Positions 7,730 to 16,641 of a DNA stretch of 64,000 nucleotides are shown piece after piece. The DNA is from Deltaproteobacteria bacterium (GTDB lineage Bacteria > Desulfobacterota > Binatia > UBA12015), in the NCBI GenBank assembly GCA_016874795.1, contig VGTG01000007.1, forward strand, positions 1-64,000, read 5' to 3'. Positions within the stretch are counted from its first letter, which is position 1; each line of letters begins with the position of its first letter. The position numbers and the translations under genes were made by a program. The notes beneath the pieces were generated by a model. It was not told the origin of the DNA, ran no database searches, and saw only the letters and a list, made by a program, of their open reading frames with translations.

Positions 7730-8554
7730 TCACGATCCCTTCGGTGTCCCGCCCGCTAGCGCGGGATGCGGGAAGAACGGCGCACGCTTCCACCAGAGTC
7801 GAAGAGCTTGCGCGTGGATGGCCGTGATCACACGGCCGGTCATCATCGGATGGCGAAGCAGCACCCGCGCGAGGCCCCGGCCGTCGATCGGGCGGCGATC
7901 GAGGCGCATCGTCGCGTCGAAGAAGCGCCGCCCGCTGGAGAGGCTCTCCATGTGCACGACCAGCCGCTCCGACGGCGCGACGAAGCGCCAATCGTAGTCG
8001 ACGTCCATGCCGATGAAGGGCGAGACGTGGAACGTCTTCGGGAAGTGGAAGCGCAAACGCCGGCTCCCGTCGCGGCGCTCGGCAACCGCGGCGTCGAGCA
8101 CGTAGCAATGACGCTCGCCCCAGGGCGTGTTCGTCACCTCCGCGACGATCGTCTCGAGCTCGCCGCCCGAACGATCGAAGCAATAGTAGAAGCTGACCGG
8201 ATTGAAGCAGTAGCCGCAATAGCGAAGATGGGTCAGGAGCCGGATCGGTCCCTCGGGGCGCCGGCCCGTGTGCTCGCACACGAGGCTCCGGATCGTCTCC
8301 TGCAGAGGCTCTTCTTTCGGTCCGACGTGATCTTCCCGCCGGAAAGCGGCGACGGCGGGGCGGTCGACCGCCCAGAGCCAGCGTCCGGCGAACACGGACG
8401 GAAGCTCGTCGAGATCGAGGTAGAGAAGGAACACGCGGTAGCGGAACGCGTGCTCGATCGGCTCGGTCCGCCGATGGCGCACCCAGCCCTCGTAGAGGCA
8501 GCTCTCTCGTGCGCTCGGGTTCGTCTGTGGGATCGGAAGCACGGTCGCGCTCAT
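7730..8554 (-). CDS. DUF1365 family protein
   Basis: A 274-residue DUF1365 protein. Diagnostic blocks are YEGWVRHRRTEPIEHAFRYR near the N-terminus, LLTHLRYCGYCFNPVSFYYC in the middle, and FHVSPFIGMDVDYDWRF towards the end. No biochemical activity is firmly assigned to this family; it almost always lies between an FAD amine-oxidase-like gene and a CFA-like methyltransferase, as here, so it probably takes part in the same acyl-chain modification. Its ATG overlaps the upstream TGA as ATGA. Conserved Cys, His and Asp residues could bind a metal, but this is not established. Some homologues are annotated as plasmid partitioning proteins, which I consider wrong. Confidence 0.9.
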   Translation of the reverse strand: MSATVLPIPQTNPSARESCLYEGWVRHRRTEPIEHAFRYRVFLLYLDLDELPSVFAGRWLWAVDRPAVAAFRREDHVGPKEEPLQETIRSLVCEHTGRRPEGPIRLLTHLRYCGYCFNPVSFYYCFDRSGGELETIVAEVTNTPWGERHCYVLDAAVAERRDGSRRLRFHFPKTFHVSPFIGMDVDYDWRFVAPSERLVVHMESLSSGRRFFDATMRLDRRPIDGRGLARVLLRHPMMTGRVITAIHAQALRLWWKRAPFFPHPALAGGTPKGS

Positions 8555-9840
8555 CCCGCCGCGGCGAGGACGCGCGCGTCTCTCTCTGCGTCGCGCTCGC
8601 GCCGGGCGGCGAGCGCTTCGACCACGCGCAGCCCGCTCCACATGCCGTCCTCGTGGAAGCCGTATCGCCAGTAGGCGCCGCAGTAGTGCGTCCGGTTTCG
8701 TCCGCTGATCTCCGACCAGCGTGCCTGCGCCGCGGCGCCCTCGAGAGTGAAAACGGGATGGTGGTAGGTGATCCGCCGCAGGACACGCTCCGGCCGGATC
8801 GCGAAGGACGGGTTCAACGTCACGCAGAACTGCTCGGGAGCGTTCAGGCCCTGCAGGTGGTTCATCCAGTAGGTGACCGCGACCGGGCGCTTGGGATCGC
8901 CCGGGACGTGGTAGTTCCAGCTCGCCCAGGCGCGGGGGAGACGCGGCAGGATACTTTCGTCCGTGTGCAGGACCGCTTCGTTCTCCTGGTAGGGGATCGC
9001 GCCGAGCACCGAGCGCTCCGCTTCGCTCGGATCGGCGAGCAAGCGGAGCGCCTGGTCGCTGTGCGTCGCGATCACGACCTCGTCGAAGTGCCGCGGCGGT
9101 CCCTCGTGCGGCACGACGACGACGCCCGTCGCGAGCCGCGCGATCCGGCGCACGCCGGTCCGGAGGTGGATGCGGTCGCGGAACGGCTCGACGAGCCGCT
9201 CGACGTAGCGCTCCGAGCCTCCGAGGACCGTTCGCCAGACGGGCCGGTCGAAGAGCTGGAGGAAGCCGTGATTCTGGAAGAAGCGCACGAAGAAGCGGGC
9301 GGGCATCTCGCTCATCGCTGCCGGGGTCGCGGACCAGATCGCGGCGCCGAGCGGGACGAGAAAGCTCGCGATGAATTGCGGTGAGTAGTCGTTCTGCACG
9401 AGCCAGGTGCGGAGCGGAAGCTCGCCGTCGGCCTCTTCGAGGAGCCGGGGCGACTCGCGCTGGAAGCGGAGCGCGTCCGCCATCATGCGGAGGAACCAGG
9501 GGCGGAAGAGATTCCGCCGCTGCGCGAAGAGCGTGTTGACGGATCGTCCCGACCACTCGAGGCCGGTCCGCCGGCACGAGAGCGAGAAGCTCATGTCGGC
9601 CGCGCGCGAAGCGACGCCGAGCCCGTCGAGCATCGCGTCGAAGTGCGGGTAGGTCCGCCGGTTGAACACGATGAAGCCCGTGTCGACGGAGATCTCTCCG
9701 GCGGCGCTCGGGACCCGGTGGGTATGCGTGTGGCCGCCGATGCGATCGTCCGCTTCGAAGACCTCGACGTCGTGCTCCGCGGAGATCCCGCGGGCGGCGA
9801 CGAGGCCCGAGATGCCCGTGCCGATCACGGCGATCTTCAC
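8551..9840 (-). CDS. FAD-dependent amine-oxidase-like oxidoreductase
   Basis: A 429-residue flavoprotein with an N-terminal dinucleotide fold (KIAVIGTGISGL, G7-x-G9-x-x-G12), then an acidic ribose-binding end (VEVFEADDRIGGHTHT) and the NAD(P)-binding Rossmann/amine oxidase layout. The conserved VDTGFIVFNRRTYPHF block identifies the subfamily that travels with DUF1365 and CFA-like genes. In furan-fatty-acid producers a flavin desaturase acts on the methylated acyl chain; assigning that role here is inference. The GTG start overlaps the desaturase stop (GTGA) and the stop overlaps the next ATG, indicating translational coupling. No signal peptide. Confidence 0.88.
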   Translation of the reverse strand: MKIAVIGTGISGLVAARGISAEHDVEVFEADDRIGGHTHTHRVPSAAGEISVDTGFIVFNRRTYPHFDAMLDGLGVASRAADMSFSLSCRRTGLEWSGRSVNTLFAQRRNLFRPWFLRMMADALRFQRESPRLLEEADGELPLRTWLVQNDYSPQFIASFLVPLGAAIWSATPAAMSEMPARFFVRFFQNHGFLQLFDRPVWRTVLGGSERYVERLVEPFRDRIHLRTGVRRIARLATGVVVVPHEGPPRHFDEVVIATHSDQALRLLADPSEAERSVLGAIPYQENEAVLHTDESILPRLPRAWASWNYHVPGDPKRPVAVTYWMNHLQGLNAPEQFCVTLNPSFAIRPERVLRRITYHHPVFTLEGAAAQARWSEISGRNRTHYCGAYWRYGFHEDGMWSGLRVVEALAARRERDAERDARVLAAAG

Positions 9841-10787
9841 GACGCGACCTCGAGCGCGCGAACCGGTACCGGCCGGAGGTCGCGAACGACGCCGATCCGC
9901 GCGAGGAGCCAGAGCGCGTAGTAGGTGAGGTCGATCTCCCACCACGCGAAGCCCTGTCGCGCCACGCCGGGGAAGCGGTGATGGTTGTTGTGCCAGCCCT
10001 CGCCGAAGGTGAGGAGAGCGAGCCAGAGCGAGTTTCGGCTGTCGTCGCCGGTCGCGAAGCGACGCCGCCCGCGGCCGTGCGCGAGCGAGTTGATCGTGAA
10101 GGTCGCGTGCAGCAGCGCGACCGTCGATACGGCGAATCCCCACACGAGGAGCTGCGCTCCGCTCGTCTCGAGGTGCGGCGCGCCTGCGGCGAGGATCTCT
10201 CCGGCAGCGTAGAGGATCGCCGCGAGGGCGGCGGGGACGGCGACGTCGAAGCGGTCGAGCCAGCGAAGCTCGGGAAAGGCGGCGAGATCCGGCACGCGAT
10301 CGAGCCGCACCGCGAAGTTCTCGCGGGACGTGAGCCAGAAGACGTGGCTCCACCAGAAGCCCCGGCGTCCGGGCGAATGGGGATCTTCGTCGCGGTCCGC
10401 GTGGCGGTGGTGGTGTCGATGGTGCGACGCCCACCAGAGAGGACCGCGCTGTACGGCCGAGGCGCCGAGGATCGCCGCGACGAGCTGCGCGCCCCGCCCG
10501 AGCGAGAACGCACGGTGCGAGAAGTAGCGATGATAGAAGGCGGTGATCGCGAACATGCGGACGACGTAGAGCGCCGCCGCGACGCCGACCGCGGTCGGGC
10601 TCCAGCCGACCCACAGGACGCCGAGGCAGGCCGCATGTAGCGCGACGAAGGGGACGATCCGGACCCAGTCGACCCGGTTCCGATCGGCCGGCGAGGAGCT
10701 CTGGTCCTCGAGCGCCCACGAGTCGAACCAGCGCACGACCGGCGCCAGGCGGCCGACGTCGAGAGGCTTCGTCAAAAGCTCGGACAT
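9837..10787 (-). CDS. acyl-CoA/lipid delta-9-type fatty acid desaturase
   Basis: A 316-residue membrane desaturase with the three histidine boxes of the di-iron family: HRYFSHR (86-92), HHRHHHRH (122-129) and HNNHH (266-270, within EGWHNNHHRFPG). Four hydrophobic segments flank the boxes in the usual order. It introduces a cis double bond into acyl chains, giving the substrate for the CFA-like methyltransferase two genes downstream. It is the first gene of the leftward operon. The ATG has no Shine-Dalgarno sequence and sits 6 nt from the proposed -10 box, so it may be read from a leaderless mRNA. Regulation by the divergent LitR is inferred. Confidence 0.92.
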   Translation of the reverse strand: MSELLTKPLDVGRLAPVVRWFDSWALEDQSSSPADRNRVDWVRIVPFVALHAACLGVLWVGWSPTAVGVAAALYVVRMFAITAFYHRYFSHRAFSLGRGAQLVAAILGASAVQRGPLWWASHHRHHHRHADRDEDPHSPGRRGFWWSHVFWLTSRENFAVRLDRVPDLAAFPELRWLDRFDVAVPAALAAILYAAGEILAAGAPHLETSGAQLLVWGFAVSTVALLHATFTINSLAHGRGRRRFATGDDSRNSLWLALLTFGEGWHNNHHRFPGVARQGFAWWEIDLTYYALWLLARIGVVRDLRPVPVRALEVAS

Positions 10788-10793
10788 GCGGCA

Positions 10794-10870
10794 GCTGTAG
10801 GGTCTTTGTCCGCTTTTGTCAAGTTATGTCCTGGACAAAAGTTGACACACGGGGGAGGGTTCTCTACACG
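10794..10870. promoter_or_regulatory. mirror-image divergent promoters with shared inverted-repeat operator
   Basis: On the plus strand TTGACA (10842-10847), a 17-nt spacer and TACACG (10865-10870) face litR. On the minus strand TTGACA (10817-10822), 17 nt and TACAGC (10794-10799) face the desaturase. Between the -35 boxes sits a perfect inverted repeat, CTTTTGTC (10813-10820) and GACAAAAG (10834-10841), around TGTCCTGGACA. Both -10 boxes end 6-7 nt before an ATG. A LitR/CarH oligomer bound here would block both promoters; that is inference from the family's known dark repression. Confidence 0.7.
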
Positions 10871-10877
10871 AGGAGAC

Positions 10878-11879
10878 ATGAGCGAGAGGAAATCCTCGGG
10901 TGCCTTCCCGGTCCGCACTGCGGCGCGCCTTTCCGGGCTGAGCCCGGACCTGATCCGCGCGTGGGAGCGGCGTTACAAGGTGGTCTCACCGAGTCGCGGC
11001 CCGCGCGGCGCCCGCCTCTATTCCAGCGCGGACATCGAGCACCTGAACCTCCTCGGCGAGGCGGTCGGCGCGGGACGGAGCATCGGGGACGTCGCCGGTC
11101 TCGGCCGGGAAGCGCTTCGCAGCCTCGTCGAGCGCGATCGCGAGTCTCGCGGGCTTCCCGCCCTGGTTGCGGTTTCGCCGCCGGCGAACGCCACCGAATC
11201 GGCCGGCGCGATCGCCGCGAGGGTCCTCGCTGCGGCGCACGCGCTCGCGGCGGTCGACGTGGAGCGCGAGCTCAGCGACGGTCTCGCCGCACTCGGCCGC
11301 GCGCGGTTCGCGCGCGAGCTCGTTCCTCCGCTTCTCCGCGAGGTCGGCGATCGGTGGGCGAAGGGAGAGCTGTCGATCGCCGGCGAGCACCTCGTCTCGA
11401 ATGCGCTCCGGAGCCTGCTCGCCGGACTCGTACGCAGCCGACGAAACGGTACGGGCCCCTCCGTTCTGCTCGCGACGCCGCCTGGCGAGCGGCACGAGTT
11501 CGGTCTCTTCCTCGGCGCGTTCGCCGTGCTCGAGGCGGGCGGCAGCCCGGTCTACCTCGGATGCGAGGTCCCCGCCCGGGAGGTCGGCGTCGCCGCCGTC
11601 TCGGCGAACGTCCGCGCGGTCGGACTGAGCTGCGTCGCGCAGGCAAATCGCACGCGCGCACGCGCCGAGATCCGCGACCTCGAGGGATTGCTCCCGTCGA
11701 ACGTGCTGTTCTGGGTCGGCGGTCGGGAGGCGGAGGCGGTGTGCTCCCCCGGCTCTCGGGCGACGGTCCTGTACGATCTCGCCGCTCTCGAGGAGCGCGT
11801 GCGTCGATGGGCACGCGAAACCGGAGAGCTCGAAGGCACGCTCGAGCGAGAGCTGCTCGCGGAGCGGGAAGGACGATGA
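10878..11879 (+). CDS. litR: LitR/CarH-type MerR regulator with B12-binding photosensor domain
   Basis: A 333-residue regulator with a MerR helix-turn-helix (about 10-80: RTAARLSGLSPDLIRAWERR), a helical cap with W160, E170 and H171 (the W-x9-EH motif), and a Rossmann B12-binding domain with the lower-ligand motif ERHEFG (His206). All signatures of adenosylcobalamin photoreceptors of the CarH/LitR group are present. By family knowledge it is a DNA-bound tetramer in the dark and is released by light. The start follows AGGAG by 3 nt; a longer frame opening 72 nt upstream would run through the operator and is rejected. It heads an operon ending in photolyase and faces the lipid operon, its likely targets. 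Confidence 0.93.
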   Translation: MSERKSSGAFPVRTAARLSGLSPDLIRAWERRYKVVSPSRGPRGARLYSSADIEHLNLLGEAVGAGRSIGDVAGLGREALRSLVERDRESRGLPALVAVSPPANATESAGAIAARVLAAAHALAAVDVERELSDGLAALGRARFARELVPPLLREVGDRWAKGELSIAGEHLVSNALRSLLAGLVRSRRNGTGPSVLLATPPGERHEFGLFLGAFAVLEAGGSPVYLGCEVPAREVGVAAVSANVRAVGLSCVAQANRTRARAEIRDLEGLLPSNVLFWVGGREAEAVCSPGSRATVLYDLAALEERVRRWARETGELEGTLERELLAEREGR

Positions 11880-13252
11880 CGTCCGCCCGCGAGCACGTGT
11901 CCTGGGGCGTCCGTGTCGCCTACGCCGCGCCCGCCTTCGCGATGGCGGTGGTCGGCATTCCGATCTACGTCTACTTGCCGAAGCTCTACACCGACGTCGT
12001 CGGCGTCGAGATGGCGACGGTGGGAGCACTGCTCCTCGGCGCGCGTGTCCTCGACGCCGTGAGCGACCCGTTCGTCGGCGTGCTCTCCGACCGCACGCGC
12101 TCGGCGCTCGGCAGGCGCCGGCCCTGGATCGTCGGCGGAGCGCTCCCGCTCGCCGTCGCGATCGTCTGTCTCTTCCATCCGCCCGAAACGGGACAGGGCG
12201 GGGCGGCGTGGCTCGGCTTCTGGGTGTTCTCGGTCTTCGCCTTCTGGGCGTGCGTGACCGTGCCCTACGAATCGCTCGGTCCCGAGATCACGTTCGACTA
12301 CGACGCGCGCACGAGCCTCCTCGCGGTGCGCGACGGTGCGCTGATCCTCGGGACGCTCGCCGCCGCAATTTCGCCCCTCGTGGTGGAGGCTCTCCTGGAC
12401 CTGCCGGCGACTCCCGCGGGCGAGCGCTCGAAGCTCTTCTGGGTGGCTGCGGCGTGGGGGCCGCTCGTCGTCGCGGCGTGCCTCTGGTGCGCGTACGTCG
12501 TCCGCGAGCCGAGCGCGGCGCCGCCCGCGAGCGCTCCGCGCACGCGCGTCGGGATCGGCGACGCGCTCGCCGCGGTGCGCAGCAATCGGCCGTTCGCGAT
12601 TCTGCTCGCGTCCTACACGGTGAGCGCGCTCGGCAGCAATCTGCCCGCGACGCTGATCCTCTACTACGTCGAGTACGTGCTCGAGGCGCCCTGGGCCGAG
12701 GGCTTTCTCGTCCTCTACTTCGTCACCGGTGTGGCCTTCCTGCCGGCCTGGGTCTGGCTCGCGCGGCGGATCGGCAAGAAGGCGGCGTGGCTCGCCTCGA
12801 TGAGCGTCAACAGCGGCGCGTTCCTCGGCGTCTTCTTCCTCGGCCCGGGGGACGCCGTCGGCTACGGCGTGCTCGTCGCCCTGTCGGGGACGGGCTTCGG
12901 GGCGACGCTCGCGATCGCCTCGTCGATGCAGGCGGACGTGATCGACTACGACGAGCTGCTCTCCGGACGGCGGCGCGAGGGTCTGTACGTCGGCATCTGG
13001 TCGGTCGCGCGCAAGCTCTCGGCGGCGCTCGGCGTCGGGCTCGCGCTGCCGCTGATCGGCGCCGCCGGCTACGTCCCGAACGCCGTGCAGGGGCCCGACG
13101 TGCAGCTCATGCTGCGCGTCCTGTACGCGCTCGTGCCGAGCCTCTGCAACGCCGCCGCGATCGCGATCGCGCTCGCCTACCCGATCTCGCGCGAGCGACA
13201 TCGCGAGATCCTGCTCTCGCTCGGACGCGCGGCGGAGGTGCGCGCCGCATGA
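11876..13252 (+). CDS. MFS transporter, glycoside-pentoside-hexuronide:cation symporter type
   Basis: A 458-residue polytopic membrane protein with about 12 hydrophobic segments. Family marks are the D-x-x-D-P block of the first loop (DAVSDPFVGVLSDRTRSALGRRRPW) and the VTVPYESLGPEIT segment, which place it in the MelB-like GPH group. Such proteins co-transport sugars or other small polar solutes with cations. Members inside LitR/photolyase clusters have no assigned substrate; export of a lipid precursor or carotenoid-related compound is speculation. The ATG overlaps the litR stop (ATGA) and the TGA overlaps the next start, so expression is coupled. Confidence 0.88.
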   Translation: MTSAREHVSWGVRVAYAAPAFAMAVVGIPIYVYLPKLYTDVVGVEMATVGALLLGARVLDAVSDPFVGVLSDRTRSALGRRRPWIVGGALPLAVAIVCLFHPPETGQGGAAWLGFWVFSVFAFWACVTVPYESLGPEITFDYDARTSLLAVRDGALILGTLAAAISPLVVEALLDLPATPAGERSKLFWVAAAWGPLVVAACLWCAYVVREPSAAPPASAPRTRVGIGDALAAVRSNRPFAILLASYTVSALGSNLPATLILYYVEYVLEAPWAEGFLVLYFVTGVAFLPAWVWLARRIGKKAAWLASMSVNSGAFLGVFFLGPGDAVGYGVLVALSGTGFGATLAIASSMQADVIDYDELLSGRRREGLYVGIWSVARKLSAALGVGLALPLIGAAGYVPNAVQGPDVQLMLRVLYALVPSLCNAAAIAIALAYPISRERHREILLSLGRAAEVRAA

Positions 13253-14724
13253 GTGCCGAGCCCGTGATCCTTCTCACCGGTGCGACCGGCTACGTCGGTG
13301 GCCGGTTGCTGCGCGCCCTCGAGGCGAGCGGGCGGCGCGTTCGCTGCATGGCGCGGCGTCCCGAGAACCTGCGCGCCTGGGTCGGTCCCGGCACCGAGAT
13401 CGTCCGCGGCGACTGCCTCGAGTGCGCTTCGCTCGACGGCGCGCTCGCCGGAGTAGAGTCCGCCTACTACCTCGTGCACTCGATGGGCGCCGGCGCGGAC
13501 TTCGAGGAGCGCGACCGTCGCTGCGCGCGCCACTTCGGCGAGGCCGCGCGTGCGGCCGGCGTCAAGCGGATCTTCTACCTCGGCGGCCTCGGCGACGGCG
13601 GCGCGGAGCTCTCGGCGCACCTGCGGAGCCGCCAGGAGACCGGCGAGGTGCTGCGCGCCGCCTCGGGCCTGCCCGTGATCGAGCTTCGTGCCTCGATCGT
13701 GCTCGGTACCGGGAGTCTCTCGTTCGAGCTCATCCGCTCGCTCGTCGAGCGTCTTCCCGTGATGCTCTGCCCGCGCTGGGTCGAGACCGAAGCGCAGCCG
13801 ATCGCGATCGACGATCTCGTCGCGTACCTTCTCGCGGCGCTCGATCTGCCGGCCGAGAGCCGGATCCTCGAGGTCGGCGGTGCGGACCGCGTCTCGTACG
13901 GTGACATCATGCGGGAGTACGCGCGCCAGCGCGGCCTCCGCCGTGTCATGATCCCCGTGCCGGTGCTGACACCGAGACTCTCGAGCCTCTGGCTCGGCCT
14001 CACGACGCCGCTCTACGCGCGAGTCGGACGGAAGCTCATCGAGGGCGTCCGCAACCCGACCGTCGTTCGCGACGGCGCGGCGCGGCGCGCGTTCCCGTCG
14101 ATCCGGCCGATCGGTCTCCGCGAGGCGATCGCGCGTGCGATGGCGAACGAGGACCGCACCCTGGCGCGATGGTCGGCGGCGCTCTCGTCGTCGGGAATCG
14201 ACTCGAAAGTCTCCGGAGGCCGGCACTTCGGGCCACGCTTGATCGATTCGCGCGCTCTGCGCGTTGCGGCCACGCCGGAGCAGGCCTTCGCCCCGATTCG
14301 GGAGATCGGCGGCGAGCGCGGCTGGTACTACGCCGATTTTCTCTGGCGCTTGCGCGGCTTCCTCGACTTGCTCGCGGGAGGCGTCGGCATGCGCCGCGGC
14401 CGGCGCGACCCGGAGTCGCTCGTCGTCGGCGACGCGCTCGACTTCTGGCGCGTCGAGGCCTACGAGCCCGACCGCCGCCTGCGTCTCGCCGCCGAGATGC
14501 GGCTCCCCGGACGCGCCTGGCTCGAGTTCGAGGTGCGACGGAGTGGCGGCGAGACGGTGATCTGCCAGACGGCGGAGTTCGATCCGGTCGGCGTCGCCGG
14601 GAGGCTCTACTGGTACGGAATCTACCCGCTGCACGCGCTGGTGTTCCGCGGCATGCTCCGTGGCATCGCCGCGCGCGCCGCTGCGCACCCGAGCGCAGCG
14701 GCGTCCGCTCCCGGACGTCGATGA
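13249..14724 (+). CDS. NAD(P)-binding SDR with C-terminal DUF2867 domain
   Basis: A 491-residue protein. The N-terminal half is an NmrA/atypical-SDR Rossmann fold (VILLTGATGYVGGRLL; YYLVHSMGAG; RIFYLGGLGD), and the last 160 residues are DUF2867 (GWYYADFLWRLRGFLDLLAGG; LDFWRVEAYEPDRRLRLAAEM). DUF2867 resembles an SRPBCC-like ligand pocket, so this gene mirrors the SDR-SRPBCC fusion that ends the divergent operon. The reaction is unknown. The first coupling (ATGA with the MFS stop) and second coupling (ATGA with photolyase) put it firmly in the litR operon. No membrane segment. Confidence 0.88.
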   Translation: MSAEPVILLTGATGYVGGRLLRALEASGRRVRCMARRPENLRAWVGPGTEIVRGDCLECASLDGALAGVESAYYLVHSMGAGADFEERDRRCARHFGEAARAAGVKRIFYLGGLGDGGAELSAHLRSRQETGEVLRAASGLPVIELRASIVLGTGSLSFELIRSLVERLPVMLCPRWVETEAQPIAIDDLVAYLLAALDLPAESRILEVGGADRVSYGDIMREYARQRGLRRVMIPVPVLTPRLSSLWLGLTTPLYARVGRKLIEGVRNPTVVRDGAARRAFPSIRPIGLREAIARAMANEDRTLARWSAALSSSGIDSKVSGGRHFGPRLIDSRALRVAATPEQAFAPIREIGGERGWYYADFLWRLRGFLDLLAGGVGMRRGRRDPESLVVGDALDFWRVEAYEPDRRLRLAAEMRLPGRAWLEFEVRRSGGETVICQTAEFDPVGVAGRLYWYGIYPLHALVFRGMLRGIAARAAAHPSAAASAPGRR

Positions 14725-16199
14725 CCATCGCGCTGCACTGGTTCCGGCGCGACCTGCGGCTCGCCGACAACACGGCGCTCACCGAGGCGCAGCGGCGGGC
14801 GGACGAGGTCGTGCCGGTTTTCGTGCTCGACTCGCACCTGCTTCGCCGCGAGGACATGGGAGCGTCGCGCGTCTCGTTCCTCCTCGAATCCTTGACCCTC
14901 CTCGGCCGGGACCTGGAGGAGCGCGGCTCGTTGCTCCTCCTGCTCGAGGGCGATCCGGCCGCGCGGCTCGCGGAGCTCGTGCGCGCGACGGGAGCGAAGC
15001 TCGTCACTGCGAATCGCGACCACAGTCCCTACGCCCGCCGCCGCGACGCCGCCGTGCGTCGCGCGATCGAGCGCGAGGGCGCCACATGGCTCGACTTCAA
15101 GGACCAGCTCCTCGTCGAGCCCGACGAGTGCCGCAAGGACGACGGCGCCCCGTACACCGTCTTCACGCCGTTCGCGCGCCGCTGGCGGTTGATCGAGAAG
15201 GAGCTCCCGCAGCGTGCGCCGCGGCTGCGCTCGCTCTCGCCCGATCTGCGAGAGCGTCTCGTCTCGCAGCCGATCCCATCTCTGGGCGAGCTCGGCTTCG
15301 GCCTCGAAGCGGACATCGAGCCCGGCGGCGAGCGACAGGCGAAGAAGCGCCTCGCGACGTTCGTCGAGGAGCGACTCCTCGCGTACGCGGGCGATCGCAA
15401 CGCGCCGGCTCTCGACGGCACGTCGCACCTCTCGGCGCATCTCAAGTTCGGGACGATCTCGCCTCGACGCGTCTACGGCGACGTGCGCGGGGCGATCGGC
15501 GACGAGCTCGCGAACCTCGATCCGGCGCGTCCGCCGGCTTCTCTGGGCGCCGCGGAGCGCGACCGCTTGCGTGAGGGCGGCACCTTCCTGAACGAGCTTT
15601 GCTGGCGCGAGTTCTACCAGGCGATCCTGTTCCACTTCCCACACGTCGTCAGCGGCCCGTTCCGCCGCGGCTTCGCGAAGCTGCGCTGGCCCGGGGACGA
15701 CCCTTCGTTGATCGAGGCGTGGCGCGAGGGGCGGACAGGCTTCCCGATCGTCGACGCCGGCATGCGCCAGCTCGCGCAGACGGGCTGGATGCACAATCGC
15801 CTTCGGATGATCACGGCGACGTTCCTCACGAAGACGCTCCTCGTCGACTGGCGCGTAGGCGAGCGGATCTTCCTGCAGCGCTTGACCGACGGCGACGTCG
15901 CAGCGAACAACGGCGGCTGGCAGTGGTGCGCCTCGACGGGGACCGACGCCTCGCCGTACTTCCGGATTTTCAACCCGACCCTGCAGTCGAAGAAGTTCGA
16001 TCCGAAGGGGGAATTTCTCCGGCGTTTCATTCCGGAGCTGCGCCGCATCGGCGACGAGCTCGTGCACGAGCCGTGGCGGAAGCCGCGCGTCCTCGAGGAG
16101 ATCGGCTACCCGCCGCCGTGCGTCGACTACGCGGCGCAGCGCGAGCGCGCGCTGGCACTGCTCGCACCGTTCGCCCGCGGCAGCGCAATTTCCGAGTGA
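14721..16199 (+). CDS. phrB: class I deoxyribodipyrimidine photolyase
   Basis: A 492-residue photolyase that uses blue light to split cyclobutane pyrimidine dimers through FADH-. The N-terminal antenna domain starts ALHWFRRDLRLADNTAL. The C-terminal FAD domain has FLNELCWREFYQAILFHFP, TGFPIVDAGMRQLAQTGWMH and GDVAANNGGWQWCASTGTD, including the tryptophans of the electron-transfer chain. Length and motifs match E. coli PhrB-like CPD photolyases rather than (6-4) or DASH enzymes. It is the last gene of the litR operon, fitting a light-induced repair function. The ATG overlaps the preceding stop. Confidence 0.95.
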   Translation: MTIALHWFRRDLRLADNTALTEAQRRADEVVPVFVLDSHLLRREDMGASRVSFLLESLTLLGRDLEERGSLLLLLEGDPAARLAELVRATGAKLVTANRDHSPYARRRDAAVRRAIEREGATWLDFKDQLLVEPDECRKDDGAPYTVFTPFARRWRLIEKELPQRAPRLRSLSPDLRERLVSQPIPSLGELGFGLEADIEPGGERQAKKRLATFVEERLLAYAGDRNAPALDGTSHLSAHLKFGTISPRRVYGDVRGAIGDELANLDPARPPASLGAAERDRLREGGTFLNELCWREFYQAILFHFPHVVSGPFRRGFAKLRWPGDDPSLIEAWREGRTGFPIVDAGMRQLAQTGWMHNRLRMITATFLTKTLLVDWRVGERIFLQRLTDGDVAANNGGWQWCASTGTDASPYFRIFNPTLQSKKFDPKGEFLRRFIPELRRIGDELVHEPWRKPRVLEEIGYPPPCVDYAAQRERALALLAPFARGSAISE

Positions 16200-16229
16200 C
16201 AGGCTCGTGTCGCCGCGATTTTCGAGGGA

Positions 16230-16632
16230 CATGTCCGGACAACGGCGTTGGGGGCGTCGTCGACGGTGGAACGGCCGCGAGCCCAACCATCCTGCGGAAG
16301 AACGCGAGCGGCGATCGCAGCGAGAAGGGGAACCTCGGGAGCGGGATCGTCGTCCTCTCGGGCTCCGGGAACGGCGCACCGAATCCGATCGAGATCGAGC
16401 GAAACACGGTCATCGCGAACGGCGGCGCAGGCATTCTCGTCGCGGCGGGGTGCCGCGGGCTTCGAGCTGAAGAGCAACACGAGCGGCGGCAGCAGCTCCT
16501 CCTACGACAGCGGCGGCTGCGAGTACGACGTGCCGGCCGGGAACCTGGACGCGACGAGCAACAAGGCGAACGGAGCGACCGTCGTGGGGAAGGACGGAAC
16601 GCCGTTCCCCGCCGGTTGCACCGGAACGCCCT
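16230..16632 (+). pseudogene. frameshifted remnant of a right-handed beta-helix repeat protein
   Basis: The translated stretch GVVDGGTAASPTILRKNASG, then IEIERNTVIANGGAGILVAA, has the asparagine/glycine pattern of parallel beta-helix repeats. Near position 16450 the homology jumps to another frame (FELKSNTSGGSSSSYDSGGC, then AGNLDATSNKANG). There is no start codon or signal peptide upstream, and the piece follows directly after photolyase. It is the C-terminal scrap of a secreted repeat protein, now non-functional. Confidence 0.6.
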
Positions 16633-16641
16633 GGAGCATTC

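Noticed and set aside
10806-10877. Longer N-terminus for LitR
   Set aside because: It would be encoded by the operator and promoter itself, while a good ribosome site precedes the shorter ATG.
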